From contig JAGWRL010000246.1 in NCBI GenBank assembly GCA_028876585.1, positions 1-6,752 on the forward strand: DNA of 6,752 nucleotides. The letters run 5' to 3'. Every line of letters begins with the position of its first letter. Position 1 is the first letter of the stretch. Shown one piece after another: positions 1 through 6,325 of this stretch. This DNA is from Pseudomonadota bacterium (GTDB taxonomy: Bacteria; Pseudomonadota; Alphaproteobacteria; Rhizobiales; Beijerinckiaceae). Made by a program: the position numbers and the translations under genes. The notes beneath the pieces are model-generated. The model worked only from the letters and a program-made list of their open reading frames with translations, was not told the origin of the DNA and made no database searches.

Positions 1-1
1 G

Positions 2-664
2 GCGCGGGCCGGCCGCGGCGCGGTGGTCGAGGCGCTGCTGAACGGCGCCAAGCCGGACGAGCGGCGCCAGATCGACATGCCCGACGCGCGCGGCTCGACG
101 CCGCTGATGCTGGCCATCCACAACGGCCGGCCGGAAATCGCGCGTGCGCTGCTGGCGGCCGGCGCGCAGGTGGACGCGATCAACGCCCAGGGCGAGACGG
201 CGCTGAGCGAGGCGGCCTACGCGGCCGAAGAAGACCTCGCCGAGCAGTTGCTGCAACAGGGAGCCAAGCCCGACACGCTCGACCGCTACGGCAAAGCGCC
301 GATCTGTTACGCCGGCGCGCGCGGCGCGACCCGGCTGGTGGCGCGGCTGCTCGACGCCGGCGTCGACCCCGACGCCCGCTATGGCGGGCAGTTGACGGCG
401 CTGATGTGGGCGGCCGGCTTTCCCGACATCACCCCGGCCGATCATGCCGCAGCGACGGTGCGGCTGCTGATCGCGCGCCACGCCAAGCCCGATCTCGTCG
501 ACGATCGCGGCCGCAGCGCGTTGATGATCGCGGCGGCGCTCAACCGGTTCGAGACGGCGCGCGTCCTGATCGAGGCCGGCGCTGACAAGAGCCTGCGCGA
601 CAAGCAGGGCAAGAGCGCCGCCGATCTCGCGCCGACCGAGGAGATGCGGACGCTGCTGCGGTAG
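2..664 (+). CDS. Ankyrin-repeat protein, C-terminal part (5' end outside window)
   Basis: The frame is open from the window edge (position 2) to a TAG at 662-664, giving 220 visible residues. A GTG at position 23 lies inside the first visible repeat, so it is not the true start; the gene begins upstream. About six ankyrin units of roughly 33 residues can be laid out from the recurring pattern G-x-T/S-A/P-L-x-x-A followed by LL-x-x-G-A-x-x-D: a partial unit at residues 1-27, then about 28-60, 61-93, 94-126, 127-166 and 167-199, and a capping half-repeat at 200-220 ending in LLR. The fifth unit has an insertion around PDITPADHA. Ankyrin repeats are protein-binding scaffolds, and nothing visible identifies a partner or catalytic domain. 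A signal peptide, if any, would lie outside the window. The gene is convergent with gabD, with only 4 bases between the stops. The repeat assignment is secure; the function is unknown. Confidence 0.93.
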   Translation, partial: ARAGRGAVVEALLNGAKPDERRQIDMPDARGSTPLMLAIHNGRPEIARALLAAGAQVDAINAQGETALSEAAYAAEEDLAEQLLQQGAKPDTLDRYGKAPICYAGARGATRLVARLLDAGVDPDARYGGQLTALMWAAGFPDITPADHAAATVRLLIARHAKPDLVDDRGRSALMIAAALNRFETARVLIEAGADKSLRDKQGKSAADLAPTEEMRTLLR

Positions 665-668
665 AGCG

Positions 669-2120
669 CTACACCGACAGGCAGACGTATTTGATCGTCA
701 GATATTCGTCGATGCCGTATTTCGACCCCTCGCGGCCGAAGCCGGAGGTTTTCACGCCGCCGAACGGCGCCTCCGCCGTCGAGATCAGGCCGGTGTTGAC
801 GCCAACCATGCCGTATTCCAGCGCCTCCGCCACTTTCCATACGCGCGACAGGTCGCGGGCGTAGAAATAGGAGGCTAGCCCGGCGTCGGTGTCGTTGGCG
901 GCGGCGATCACCTCCTCGACCGTGTCGAAGGCGAAGATCGGCGCCAGCGGCCCGAACGTCTCCTCATGCGCGAGCTTCATGTCGGCGCGGGCGCGCGAAA
1001 GCACGGTCGGGGTGTAGAACAGATCGCCGGCGGCGTGCCGGCGCCCGCCCGTCTCCAGCTTGGCCCCCTTGGCGAGCGCGTCCTCGACGTGGGATTCGAC
1101 CTTTTTCAACGCGCTGGGCGAAATCAGCGGCCCGATCTGCACGCCCTCGCCCATGCCGTCGCCGACCTTCAGCTTGCTCACCGCCGCCGACAGTTTTGCG
1201 GCGAAGGCGTCGTGGATGGCGGCTTGAGCGTAAATGCGGTTGGCGCAGACGCAGGTCTGGCCGGCGTTGCGGTATTTGGCGATCAGCGCGCCCTCCACCG
1301 CCGCGTCGAGATCGGCGTCGTCGAACACGATGAAGGGCGCGTTGCCGCCGAGTTCGAGGCTGAGTTTCTTGATCCCGTCGGCGGCCTGTTTCATCAACAG
1401 CGCGCCGACGCGGGTCGAACCGGTGAACGACAGCTTCTTCACATTGGGGTTGGCGCAGAACTCCAGCCCGACTTCCGCCGGCTGCGCCGTGGTGACGACG
1501 CTGAACACGCCCTTGGGGACGCCGGCGCGCTCGGCCAGAACCGCCATCGCCAGCGCCGACAGCGGCGTCAATTCGCTCGGGCGCGCCACGAACGCGCAGC
1601 CGGCGGCGAGCGCCGGCGCCACCTTGCGCGCGATCATCGCGTTGGGAAAATTCCACGGCGTGATCGAGGCGGCGACGCCGATCGGCTGCTTGAGCACGAG
1701 AATGCGCTTGTCGGGCTGATGGCCGGGGATCACGTCGCCATAGACGCGCCGGCCTTCCTCAGCGAACCAGTCGATGAAGCTCGCGCCATAGGCGATCTCG
1801 CCCTTGGCCTCGGCGAGCGGCTTGCCCATTTCGGCGCACAGGATGCGGCCGAGATCGTCGGCGTTGTCGAGCATCAGCTTCGCCCACGCCTTCAGGATCG
1901 CGCCGCGATCCTTGGCGGTGCGCGCGGCCCAGGCGTGACGGGCGGCCTCGGCCGCGTCGATCGCCGCGCGCGCCCCCGCCAGCCCGACGTCGGCGACCTC
2001 GGCGACGACGGCGCCGTTGGCGGGATTGCGGACGGCGAAAAGCTGCGGCGAGGCGGTCCACGCGCCGCCGACGAAGGCGCGGGTTTGCAACAGGCTGGGG
2101 TCTTTGAGTTCGAGCGCCAT
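669..2120 (-). CDS. gabD: Succinate-semialdehyde dehydrogenase, GabD family
   Basis: This 483-residue aldehyde dehydrogenase oxidises succinate semialdehyde to succinate, the last step of the GABA shunt, in the cytoplasm. It resembles E. coli GabD along its whole length (482 residues, almost no gaps). Visible features are the cofactor-domain motif ITPWNFP near residue 153, FTGST near 232, the general base Glu256 in LELGGNAPF, and the catalytic Cys290 in NAGQTCVCANR, with a second cysteine at 292. Residues lining the carboxylate pocket in characterised SSADHs appear kept: Arg165, Arg284 and Ser447. At the cofactor-selectivity site the protein has Arg180 and Glu183, where E. coli GabD has Lys and Ser, which may favour NAD+. 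The ATG at 2120 is chosen because GGGAG lies 6 bases upstream and the length matches the family. A TTG at 2168 would add 16 unrelated residues. Glutarate semialdehyde is a possible alternative substrate. Confidence 0.95.
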   Translation of the reverse strand: MALELKDPSLLQTRAFVGGAWTASPQLFAVRNPANGAVVAEVADVGLAGARAAIDAAEAARHAWAARTAKDRGAILKAWAKLMLDNADDLGRILCAEMGKPLAEAKGEIAYGASFIDWFAEEGRRVYGDVIPGHQPDKRILVLKQPIGVAASITPWNFPNAMIARKVAPALAAGCAFVARPSELTPLSALAMAVLAERAGVPKGVFSVVTTAQPAEVGLEFCANPNVKKLSFTGSTRVGALLMKQAADGIKKLSLELGGNAPFIVFDDADLDAAVEGALIAKYRNAGQTCVCANRIYAQAAIHDAFAAKLSAAVSKLKVGDGMGEGVQIGPLISPSALKKVESHVEDALAKGAKLETGGRRHAAGDLFYTPTVLSRARADMKLAHEETFGPLAPIFAFDTVEEVIAAANDTDAGLASYFYARDLSRVWKVAEALEYGMVGVNTGLISTAEAPFGGVKTSGFGREGSKYGIDEYLTIKYVCLSV

Positions 2121-2164
2121 GATCTTCTCCCTTCGTCCCCCCTCCTCCCGCAAGGGGCCGCTTG
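2121..2164 (-). promoter_or_regulatory. Purine-rich gabD leader with Shine-Dalgarno site
   Basis: This 44-base gap separates the stop of the AsmA-like gene from the gabD start. Read on the minus strand, 26 of the 27 bases at 2149-2123 are purines, and several short segments resemble Shine-Dalgarno sequences. The GGGAG at 2131-2127 sits 6 bases from the gabD ATG and is the best ribosome site. I see no separate promoter and no terminator with a T-run, so the two genes probably share a transcript. Confidence 0.6.
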
Positions 2165-5100
2165 TCAACGGGGCGGCGTCGGCGCGTAGGAGGCGGCGGG
2201 CAAATCCGGATCGGGCGTCGGCGCGGTGCCGTCGATCGCGCCGAACACCTTGCGCAGGAATCCCGGCGTTATCCCGGACAGGGGATTGATGTTCAGCGTG
2301 GGTTTGCTGGCCGCGCCCGAGACGCGATAGTTGATGGCGAAGATGCCTTCGTTCTGGCCGCCCGTCAGCAGCGCGCCCAGCAGCGGGATTTTTCCGAACG
2401 CGTTGTTGAACTGGTAGAGCGGGACATAGACGCCGCTGAGATCGACCTTATCCTTGGCGAAATCGATGAAGCCCTGCGTCGTCAGCCCGAACGAGCCGTT
2501 GGAGACGACGCCGTCGCGCACGTCGAGTTTGCCGCCGACGCGGGTGAAATTGGCCGTCAGCCGGTCGAAGCGGACCGGCGGCGAGGGATCGGAGCCGAAC
2601 AGCGGGTTTTGGCCGCGCGAAGTATTCTGCTGCGCCGGCGCGGATTGTTCGAGCTTGTGCAGCGAGGGTTCGTCGCGGATCGTGAAGTGCTTGATCGTCG
2701 CATTGCCGCGCGCGATGTCGCCGGTCTGGCGCATGGTCAGGTCGATCGCGCCGCCTTCGAGCTTGCCGTAGACGTCGAGGAAGCGCGCCAGCGCCCCCGC
2801 ATCCTCGGATTTCAGGTTGATGACGCCCGGTTCGCCGCCATGCGCCAGCAGCGGGTTCTGGCCGACCTTGCCGCGCGCGTCGAGCGAGGCGAAGCCGCCG
2901 TTGCGACGCACCGCCGTCATTTCGAAGCCGGTGATCTGCTCCTTGTTGTAGCCCAGCGCCGCGCCGACCTTGATGTCGAGGTCGAGCGTGCGGTCGTCGC
3001 GCACGCCGGCCTCGCCGCCGGTCAGGCCCTTGACGAAATTGCGCGCGTCGAGCGCGCCGCCGCGCAGCGTCAGCTTCGCGTGCTCGCCGCCGTCGAGATC
3101 GAGCCGCAGATCGTCGCTGGCGCTCATCTTGAACGGCGCCAGTTTCAGCGATTTCAGCGCCCCCTCCGGCCCGAACAAGGCCGAGCCTTTGCCCGACAGC
3201 GAGCCGGCGTCGATGACGAGATTGGCGACCTGCACGCTCTCTCCCGCCGCTTTCAGCTGAAAGCTCGCCTTGCCCGGCCGCCCCGCCGGCTTCCACGGCG
3301 GGCCGCCGAGCGAATCGAGCGTCGCCTTGGCGAGATCGAGTTCGACCTCGGCGCCGGACTTATCGAGAGGCGCCTTGAACTTCACCGCCACCGGGCCGCG
3401 GATGCGCGGGCCGGAATTGTAGCCGAGCTTGGCGCGCGCGGCCTCGTCGAGCACGCCGCTGATGGTGATCGCGCCGACATCCTGCCCGACCTTGAGCAGG
3501 TCGAGCCTGGCGGGCGAGCCGAACAACTGGCCGGCGCCGGTCATCTTGATCTGGGCGCTGTCGGCGACGACGTCGAGCGCGCCCTGCTCCAGCCTTGCGT
3601 TGCCGAGGAACTTGTCGATCGACAGGCCCGCGAGCGCGCCGACGGCGCTGAATTTCTGCTCCTCGGGTTGCACGCCCTTGCCGAGCGTCAGGTTGAGTTT
3701 CAGATCGCCCTGGAACTGGCCCTTGATCGTCGCCGGATCGAGCGCGACGCCGACATAGCGCTTGAGCGCCTCCTGCGTCAGCAGATCGGCGAGCGCGTCG
3801 GCCGAGCCGGTGATATGGCCCGCGCCCATCGCCGGCATGCGCGCCATCGGCGCCGTGTCGGGCACGGTGAAGGAGAGGTCGGCGCCGGCGAGGCGGCGCC
3901 CCGACGCCAACTCCATCACGCCACGCGCGGCGGCGACGTGGAAGCGCCGGCCGGTGATTTCGCCCACCGCGTCGAGTCCCGTCGTCGTCGGCAGGCCGGG
4001 CAGCAGGTTGACCGCCGCGTTGCGCAGCGTGAACCGCCCGTCGACCGATTCCGCCGGCGCCGCCTGCCGCGCCATCACGGCGGCGAAGGCGGGCGCGTCC
4101 CAATCCACTTTCAGCGAGCCGGACGCCAGATCGCCGCCGCGGATGTTGTCGACGCACCAGGTGCGCGCGTCGGGATTGACGAAGGTCGGCCACAGCCGCA
4201 GCGCCTCGCGCAGCGCGCCGGCGCCGGCGAGGTCGAGCTTCACTTCCGGGCCGGCGTCGGTGATTTTCACATGCACGCCGATTTCGCCGCTGAGATGCGG
4301 GCCGCGCAGCGAGAAACGTTCGAGGTCGAAGGTTTTTGCGGCCGGGTCGATGTGGGCGTCAAGCTCGGCCTCGTCGAGCTTGGCGGCGGGATCGCCGGCG
4401 CCGGCGCCGGTGAACACAATGTCGCGGCTGTGCAATTGCAGCCGCCACAGCGGGTCGGTCGGCGCCGGAGGCGACAGCAGGCCATCGAAGCGCACATGGG
4501 TCGCGCCGGAGAGAACCTCCATCTTGTCGAGCCGGTAGCGACGTTCGGCGTCGAGCGTGAATTTGCCGGTGGCCTCGTCGATCGCGATGGGCGGCGCGCC
4601 GTCGGGGTCGTGCGGGTCGAATTTGCCGGCGCCGAGCGAGAAATCGCCGTCGAGCGCGCTTAGCGCGCCGCTGGGCGAGGATTCGGCCGCGAACTGGAGC
4701 GAGACCGGCGAATCGAAGCTGAACTGCGGCGGATTCGGATTGAGGCGGAGGAAATCGTCGACCGCCAGATCTTTCGCGCTGAAAGCGAGCTTGCGCTTGG
4801 GGCCGCTTTCGGCGCTCGCCGTCAGGCTCAGTTCGCCCGAGGGCCCGACCGCCGCGAACGAAGCGGTGGCGGCGGCGCCGGCGCGGTCGAAACTCAGCCG
4901 CAGACGGTCGTACACGGCCGGAAGCACGCGGCCCGCCGTCTGCACGGTCAGCCGGCCGTCGACGATGGCGAGGTGATCGAGCGGCTGATCGGCGCCGGCC
5001 ATCGCCTGCGCGAGCTCGGCGACGAGGGCGCCGAAATTGTTGCTGGCGGGCGCGGCCGGCGTCGCCCCAAGCGGGATCGGCGTCGCCTCGCCCTCGCCGG

Positions 5101-5602
5101 CGGCCACCGAAAGCTCGCCATCGGCGCCGACGCGCAGCGCCAGTTGCAGGCCGTCCAATTCGAGCCGCCGCACTTTGACCTGCAAGCCCAGCAGCGCGAA
5201 AGCGTCGAGACTGATGCGCCCGCCCGGCGCGTTGACGACGACGCGCCCCTGAGGATCGCGCACGCTCAGGCGGCTGAAACCGATGCCGACGCCATGCGCG
5301 CCGCGGCTGATCGCCGTCGGCCCGAGCGCGACCTTGTAGCCGGGCTTGAGCCGGCTTTGCAGGCTGGCGGCGATGGCAGGCTGCCAGGATTCGAGGCTGA
5401 TCGGGCCACGGCCGAGATAAGCGACGCCGAAGCCCGCCGCCAGCGCCAGCGTGACGATCACGGCCGCGAAGGCCATCACGAACCACAACACCCCGCCGCG
5501 CCGTCGCCGCCGCCTTGCGCGGCGCAACTTCGGCGCTGGCGATTCCTCGTCATAGGGCGGCGCGGGCGCGTCGTCGGGCGTATAGGGGTCGTAGTCCGCC
5601 AT
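2165..5602 (-). CDS. AsmA/YhdP-like membrane-anchored protein (DUF3971-type)
   Basis: This 1145-residue protein starts at the ATG at 5602. It has a Pro/Asp-rich N-terminal tail (1-24), a basic cluster (25-35, with six arginines in a row at 30-35) and one hydrophobic helix (about 38-63). By the positive-inside rule the tail is cytoplasmic and the rest periplasmic. Residues 70-1120 are mostly short amphipathic strands of the AsmA type. A DUF3971-like core includes LWPTFVNPDARTW at 470-482. The C-terminus carries the AsmA-like signature YVPLYQFNNAFGKIPLLG (1059-1076), then GGQNEGIFAINYRVSG and NPLSGITPGFLRKVF, ending in a Pro-rich tail. Family members such as YhdP and TamB are thought to form long hydrophobic grooves that help move phospholipid to the outer membrane; applying this role here is inference. 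The only upstream ribosome-site candidate is a GGAG 13 bases away. A longer reading frame reaching 5746 has no family support. The gene is divergent from the peroxiredoxin and precedes gabD. Confidence 0.9.
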   Translation of the reverse strand: MADYDPYTPDDAPAPPYDEESPAPKLRRARRRRRRGGVLWFVMAFAAVIVTLALAAGFGVAYLGRGPISLESWQPAIAASLQSRLKPGYKVALGPTAISRGAHGVGIGFSRLSVRDPQGRVVVNAPGGRISLDAFALLGLQVKVRRLELDGLQLALRVGADGELSVAAGEGEATPIPLGATPAAPASNNFGALVAELAQAMAGADQPLDHLAIVDGRLTVQTAGRVLPAVYDRLRLSFDRAGAAATASFAAVGPSGELSLTASAESGPKRKLAFSAKDLAVDDFLRLNPNPPQFSFDSPVSLQFAAESSPSGALSALDGDFSLGAGKFDPHDPDGAPPIAIDEATGKFTLDAERRYRLDKMEVLSGATHVRFDGLLSPPAPTDPLWRLQLHSRDIVFTGAGAGDPAAKLDEAELDAHIDPAAKTFDLERFSLRGPHLSGEIGVHVKITDAGPEVKLDLAGAGALREALRLWPTFVNPDARTWCVDNIRGGDLASGSLKVDWDAPAFAAVMARQAAPAESVDGRFTLRNAAVNLLPGLPTTTGLDAVGEITGRRFHVAAARGVMELASGRRLAGADLSFTVPDTAPMARMPAMGAGHITGSADALADLLTQEALKRYVGVALDPATIKGQFQGDLKLNLTLGKGVQPEEQKFSAVGALAGLSIDKFLGNARLEQGALDVVADSAQIKMTGAGQLFGSPARLDLLKVGQDVGAITISGVLDEAARAKLGYNSGPRIRGPVAVKFKAPLDKSGAEVELDLAKATLDSLGGPPWKPAGRPGKASFQLKAAGESVQVANLVIDAGSLSGKGSALFGPEGALKSLKLAPFKMSASDDLRLDLDGGEHAKLTLRGGALDARNFVKGLTGGEAGVRDDRTLDLDIKVGAALGYNKEQITGFEMTAVRRNGGFASLDARGKVGQNPLLAHGGEPGVINLKSEDAGALARFLDVYGKLEGGAIDLTMRQTGDIARGNATIKHFTIRDEPSLHKLEQSAPAQQNTSRGQNPLFGSDPSPPVRFDRLTANFTRVGGKLDVRDGVVSNGSFGLTTQGFIDFAKDKVDLSGVYVPLYQFNNAFGKIPLLGALLTGGQNEGIFAINYRVSGAASKPTLNINPLSGITPGFLRKVFGAIDGTAPTPDPDLPAASYAPTPPR

Positions 5603-5721
5603 CAGGCGTTGCGATCTCCGTCCGTGTTTCGCGCCATCGATTCGCGGGCGGCCCCCCGGGACGGCGTGTCGGTCTTGAACGCGCGCGTCGCCTGCGTCAA
5701 TGTCCGAGCCAAGATGCGGCG

Positions 5722-5739
5722 GCAATTGCGCTGCAATTG
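5722..5739. repeat. Paired GCAATTG repeat upstream of the peroxiredoxin
   Basis: GCAATTG occurs at 5722-5728 and again at 5733-5739, so the copies have an 11-base period, about one DNA helical turn. Because CAATTG is its own reverse complement, the pair is both a direct and an inverted repeat. It can also fold as a 6-base-pair stem with a 5-base loop (CGCTG). The second copy ends 19 bases before the peroxiredoxin ATG. It could be an operator or an mRNA hairpin near the ribosome site. The regulator, if any, is unknown. Confidence 0.5.
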
Positions 5740-5748
5740 GGATCAAAC

Positions 5749-5753
5749 GAGGG
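5749..5753 (+). promoter_or_regulatory. Ribosome binding site deciding the peroxiredoxin start
   Basis: GAGGG lies 5 bases before the ATG at 5759. A second in-frame ATG at 5714 has only a weak GAG nearby and would add 15 residues not expected for the family. The ribosome site therefore favours 5759. Confidence 0.7.
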
Positions 5754-5758
5754 CGGTT

Positions 5759-6229
5759 ATGAGCGCAACTTGTGATGTCGGCGACGCGGCTCCGGATTTC
5801 GACTTGGAGGCGGGGCCGGAAAGACGAATCACATCAAAGGAATTTCGCGGAAAGTCGCTGGTGCTATACTTCTATCCTAAGGACGACACTTCCGGCTGCA
5901 CCGCCGAGGCGATCGATTTCAACGCGCTGAAGGGGGAATTCGCCAAGGCCGGCGCCGTGGTGGTCGGCGTCTCGCCCGACAGCGTCAAGAGCCACGACAA
6001 GTTCAAGGCCAAGCACGATCTGGCGCTCGAACTCGGCGCCGACCCCGACAAGTCGGTCGCCTCGGCCTATGGCGTCTGGGTCGAGAAGAGCATGTACGGC
6101 CGCAAATATATGGGGGTCGAGCGCTCGACTTTCCTGATCGACCGCGACGGGCGAATCGCGCGCGTCTGGCGCAAGGTCAAGGTGGCGGGCCATGCGCAGG
6201 AGGTGCTGGCGGCCGTGCGCGCGAAATAG
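5759..6229 (+). CDS. bcp: Bcp/PrxQ-type peroxiredoxin (thiol peroxidase)
   Basis: This 156-residue cytoplasmic thiol peroxidase should reduce hydrogen peroxide and organic hydroperoxides using thioredoxin or a similar donor. It has the thioredoxin-like peroxiredoxin layout of E. coli Bcp: GDAAPDF at 8-14, the active-site segment YFYPKDDTSGCT at 37-48 with Pro40, Thr44 and peroxidatic Cys47 (the P-x3-T-x2-C motif), VVGVSPD near 68-74, YGVW-x-EKSMYGRKY at 104-117, and the conserved Arg122 before STFLID. The usual resolving cysteine five residues after the peroxidatic one is replaced by Ile52. The only other cysteine is Cys5 near the N-terminus, so the mechanism may be 1-Cys or use Cys5. The start at 5759 has a good ribosome site. 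The segment coding for residues 22-41 uses several codons uncommon in the neighbours (AGA, ACA, TCA, CTA, CCT). The gene is followed by the putative M23 peptidase gene on the same strand, 96 bases away. The family call is secure; the symbol is by resemblance. Confidence 0.93.
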   Translation: MSATCDVGDAAPDFDLEAGPERRITSKEFRGKSLVLYFYPKDDTSGCTAEAIDFNALKGEFAKAGAVVVGVSPDSVKSHDKFKAKHDLALELGADPDKSVASAYGVWVEKSMYGRKYMGVERSTFLIDRDGRIARVWRKVKVAGHAQEVLAAVRAK

Positions 6230-6325
6230 TCCAAGCGACCGCCGGGATTTGCAAAGAGTTAACCCTAATGCGGGCTTAGTGGGCCGGGACGCGCTTGTGG
6301 CGCGCGTTCAGGAGCGTAAATCCCG
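6230..6325 (+). promoter_or_regulatory. Spacer between peroxiredoxin and M23 peptidase genes
   Basis: This 96-base spacer holds an AGGAG ribosome site at 6310-6314, 11 bases before the ATG at 6326, and a possible hairpin just upstream (ACGCGC at 6289-6294 pairing with GCGCGT at 6302-6307). No T-run follows the hairpin, so it is not a typical terminator. TTAACC at 6259-6264 resembles half of a CtrA box, but the second half is missing. Co-transcription with the peroxiredoxin is possible but undecided. Confidence 0.4.

Larger units (their letters stand above)
5603..5758. promoter_or_regulatory. Divergent intergenic region between AsmA-like gene and peroxiredoxin
   Basis: These 156 bases must contain the start signals for both divergent genes unless promoters lie inside the coding regions. 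On the plus strand TTGAAC at 5675-5680 could be a -35 element, but the hexamer 17 bases on (CAATGT, 5698-5703) is a poor -10. On the minus strand TTGACG (5700-5695) is a similar weak candidate. A GATTC at 5639-5643 fits the GANTC site methylated by CcrM in alphaproteobacteria, though such sites are common by chance. No promoter can be assigned firmly. Confidence 0.45.

Noticed and set aside
2121..2168. TTG start at 2168 adding 16 residues to GabD
   Set aside because: It overlaps the stop of the upstream gene, has no ribosome site, and the added residues have no counterpart in GabD proteins.
2150..2172. Possible terminator between the AsmA-like gene and gabD
   Set aside because: CAAG/CTTG arms with CCCG/CGGG flanks can pair only with a 4-base bulge, and no T-run follows on the transcribed strand. 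Not convincing.
966..2189. 407-residue open frame on the plus strand, antisense to gabD
   Set aside because: It has low-complexity Arg/Gly/Ala composition and no recognisable domain, lies opposite a clear aldehyde dehydrogenase and runs past its start into the leader. Treated as a shadow.
4393..4410. Three tandem CGCCGG hexamers within the AsmA-like gene
   Set aside because: They simply encode an alternating Gly-Ala stretch (GAGAG) in a GC-rich gene. Too short to treat as a repeat element without evidence of length variation.
2162..4663. 833-residue open frame on the plus strand, antisense to the AsmA-like gene
   Set aside because: It is extremely rich in Arg, Ala and Glu with no recognisable motif, and runs opposite a gene with clear AsmA-type signatures. 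It is a coding shadow of high-GC third positions.
5603..5746. Longer N-terminus for the AsmA-like protein, with an upstream start at 5746
   Set aside because: The 48 added residues precede the natural tail and membrane helix, have no family likeness and would cover the whole divergent control region.
4973..5758. Upstream extension of the peroxiredoxin frame
   Set aside because: The frame stays open by chance through the divergent intergenic region and antisense to the AsmA-like gene. The residues do not resemble a peroxiredoxin extension, and a good ribosome site sits at the 5759 start.
5865..5870. TATACT resembling a -10 element inside the peroxiredoxin gene
   Set aside because: It is inside the conserved coding segment, has no reasonable -35 at the right distance and precedes no internal gene start.
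6259..6264. TTAACC as a CtrA-binding half-site upstream of the M23 peptidase gene
   Set aside because: The full box needs a second TTAA seven bases on, which is absent. A lone six-base match is weak evidence.
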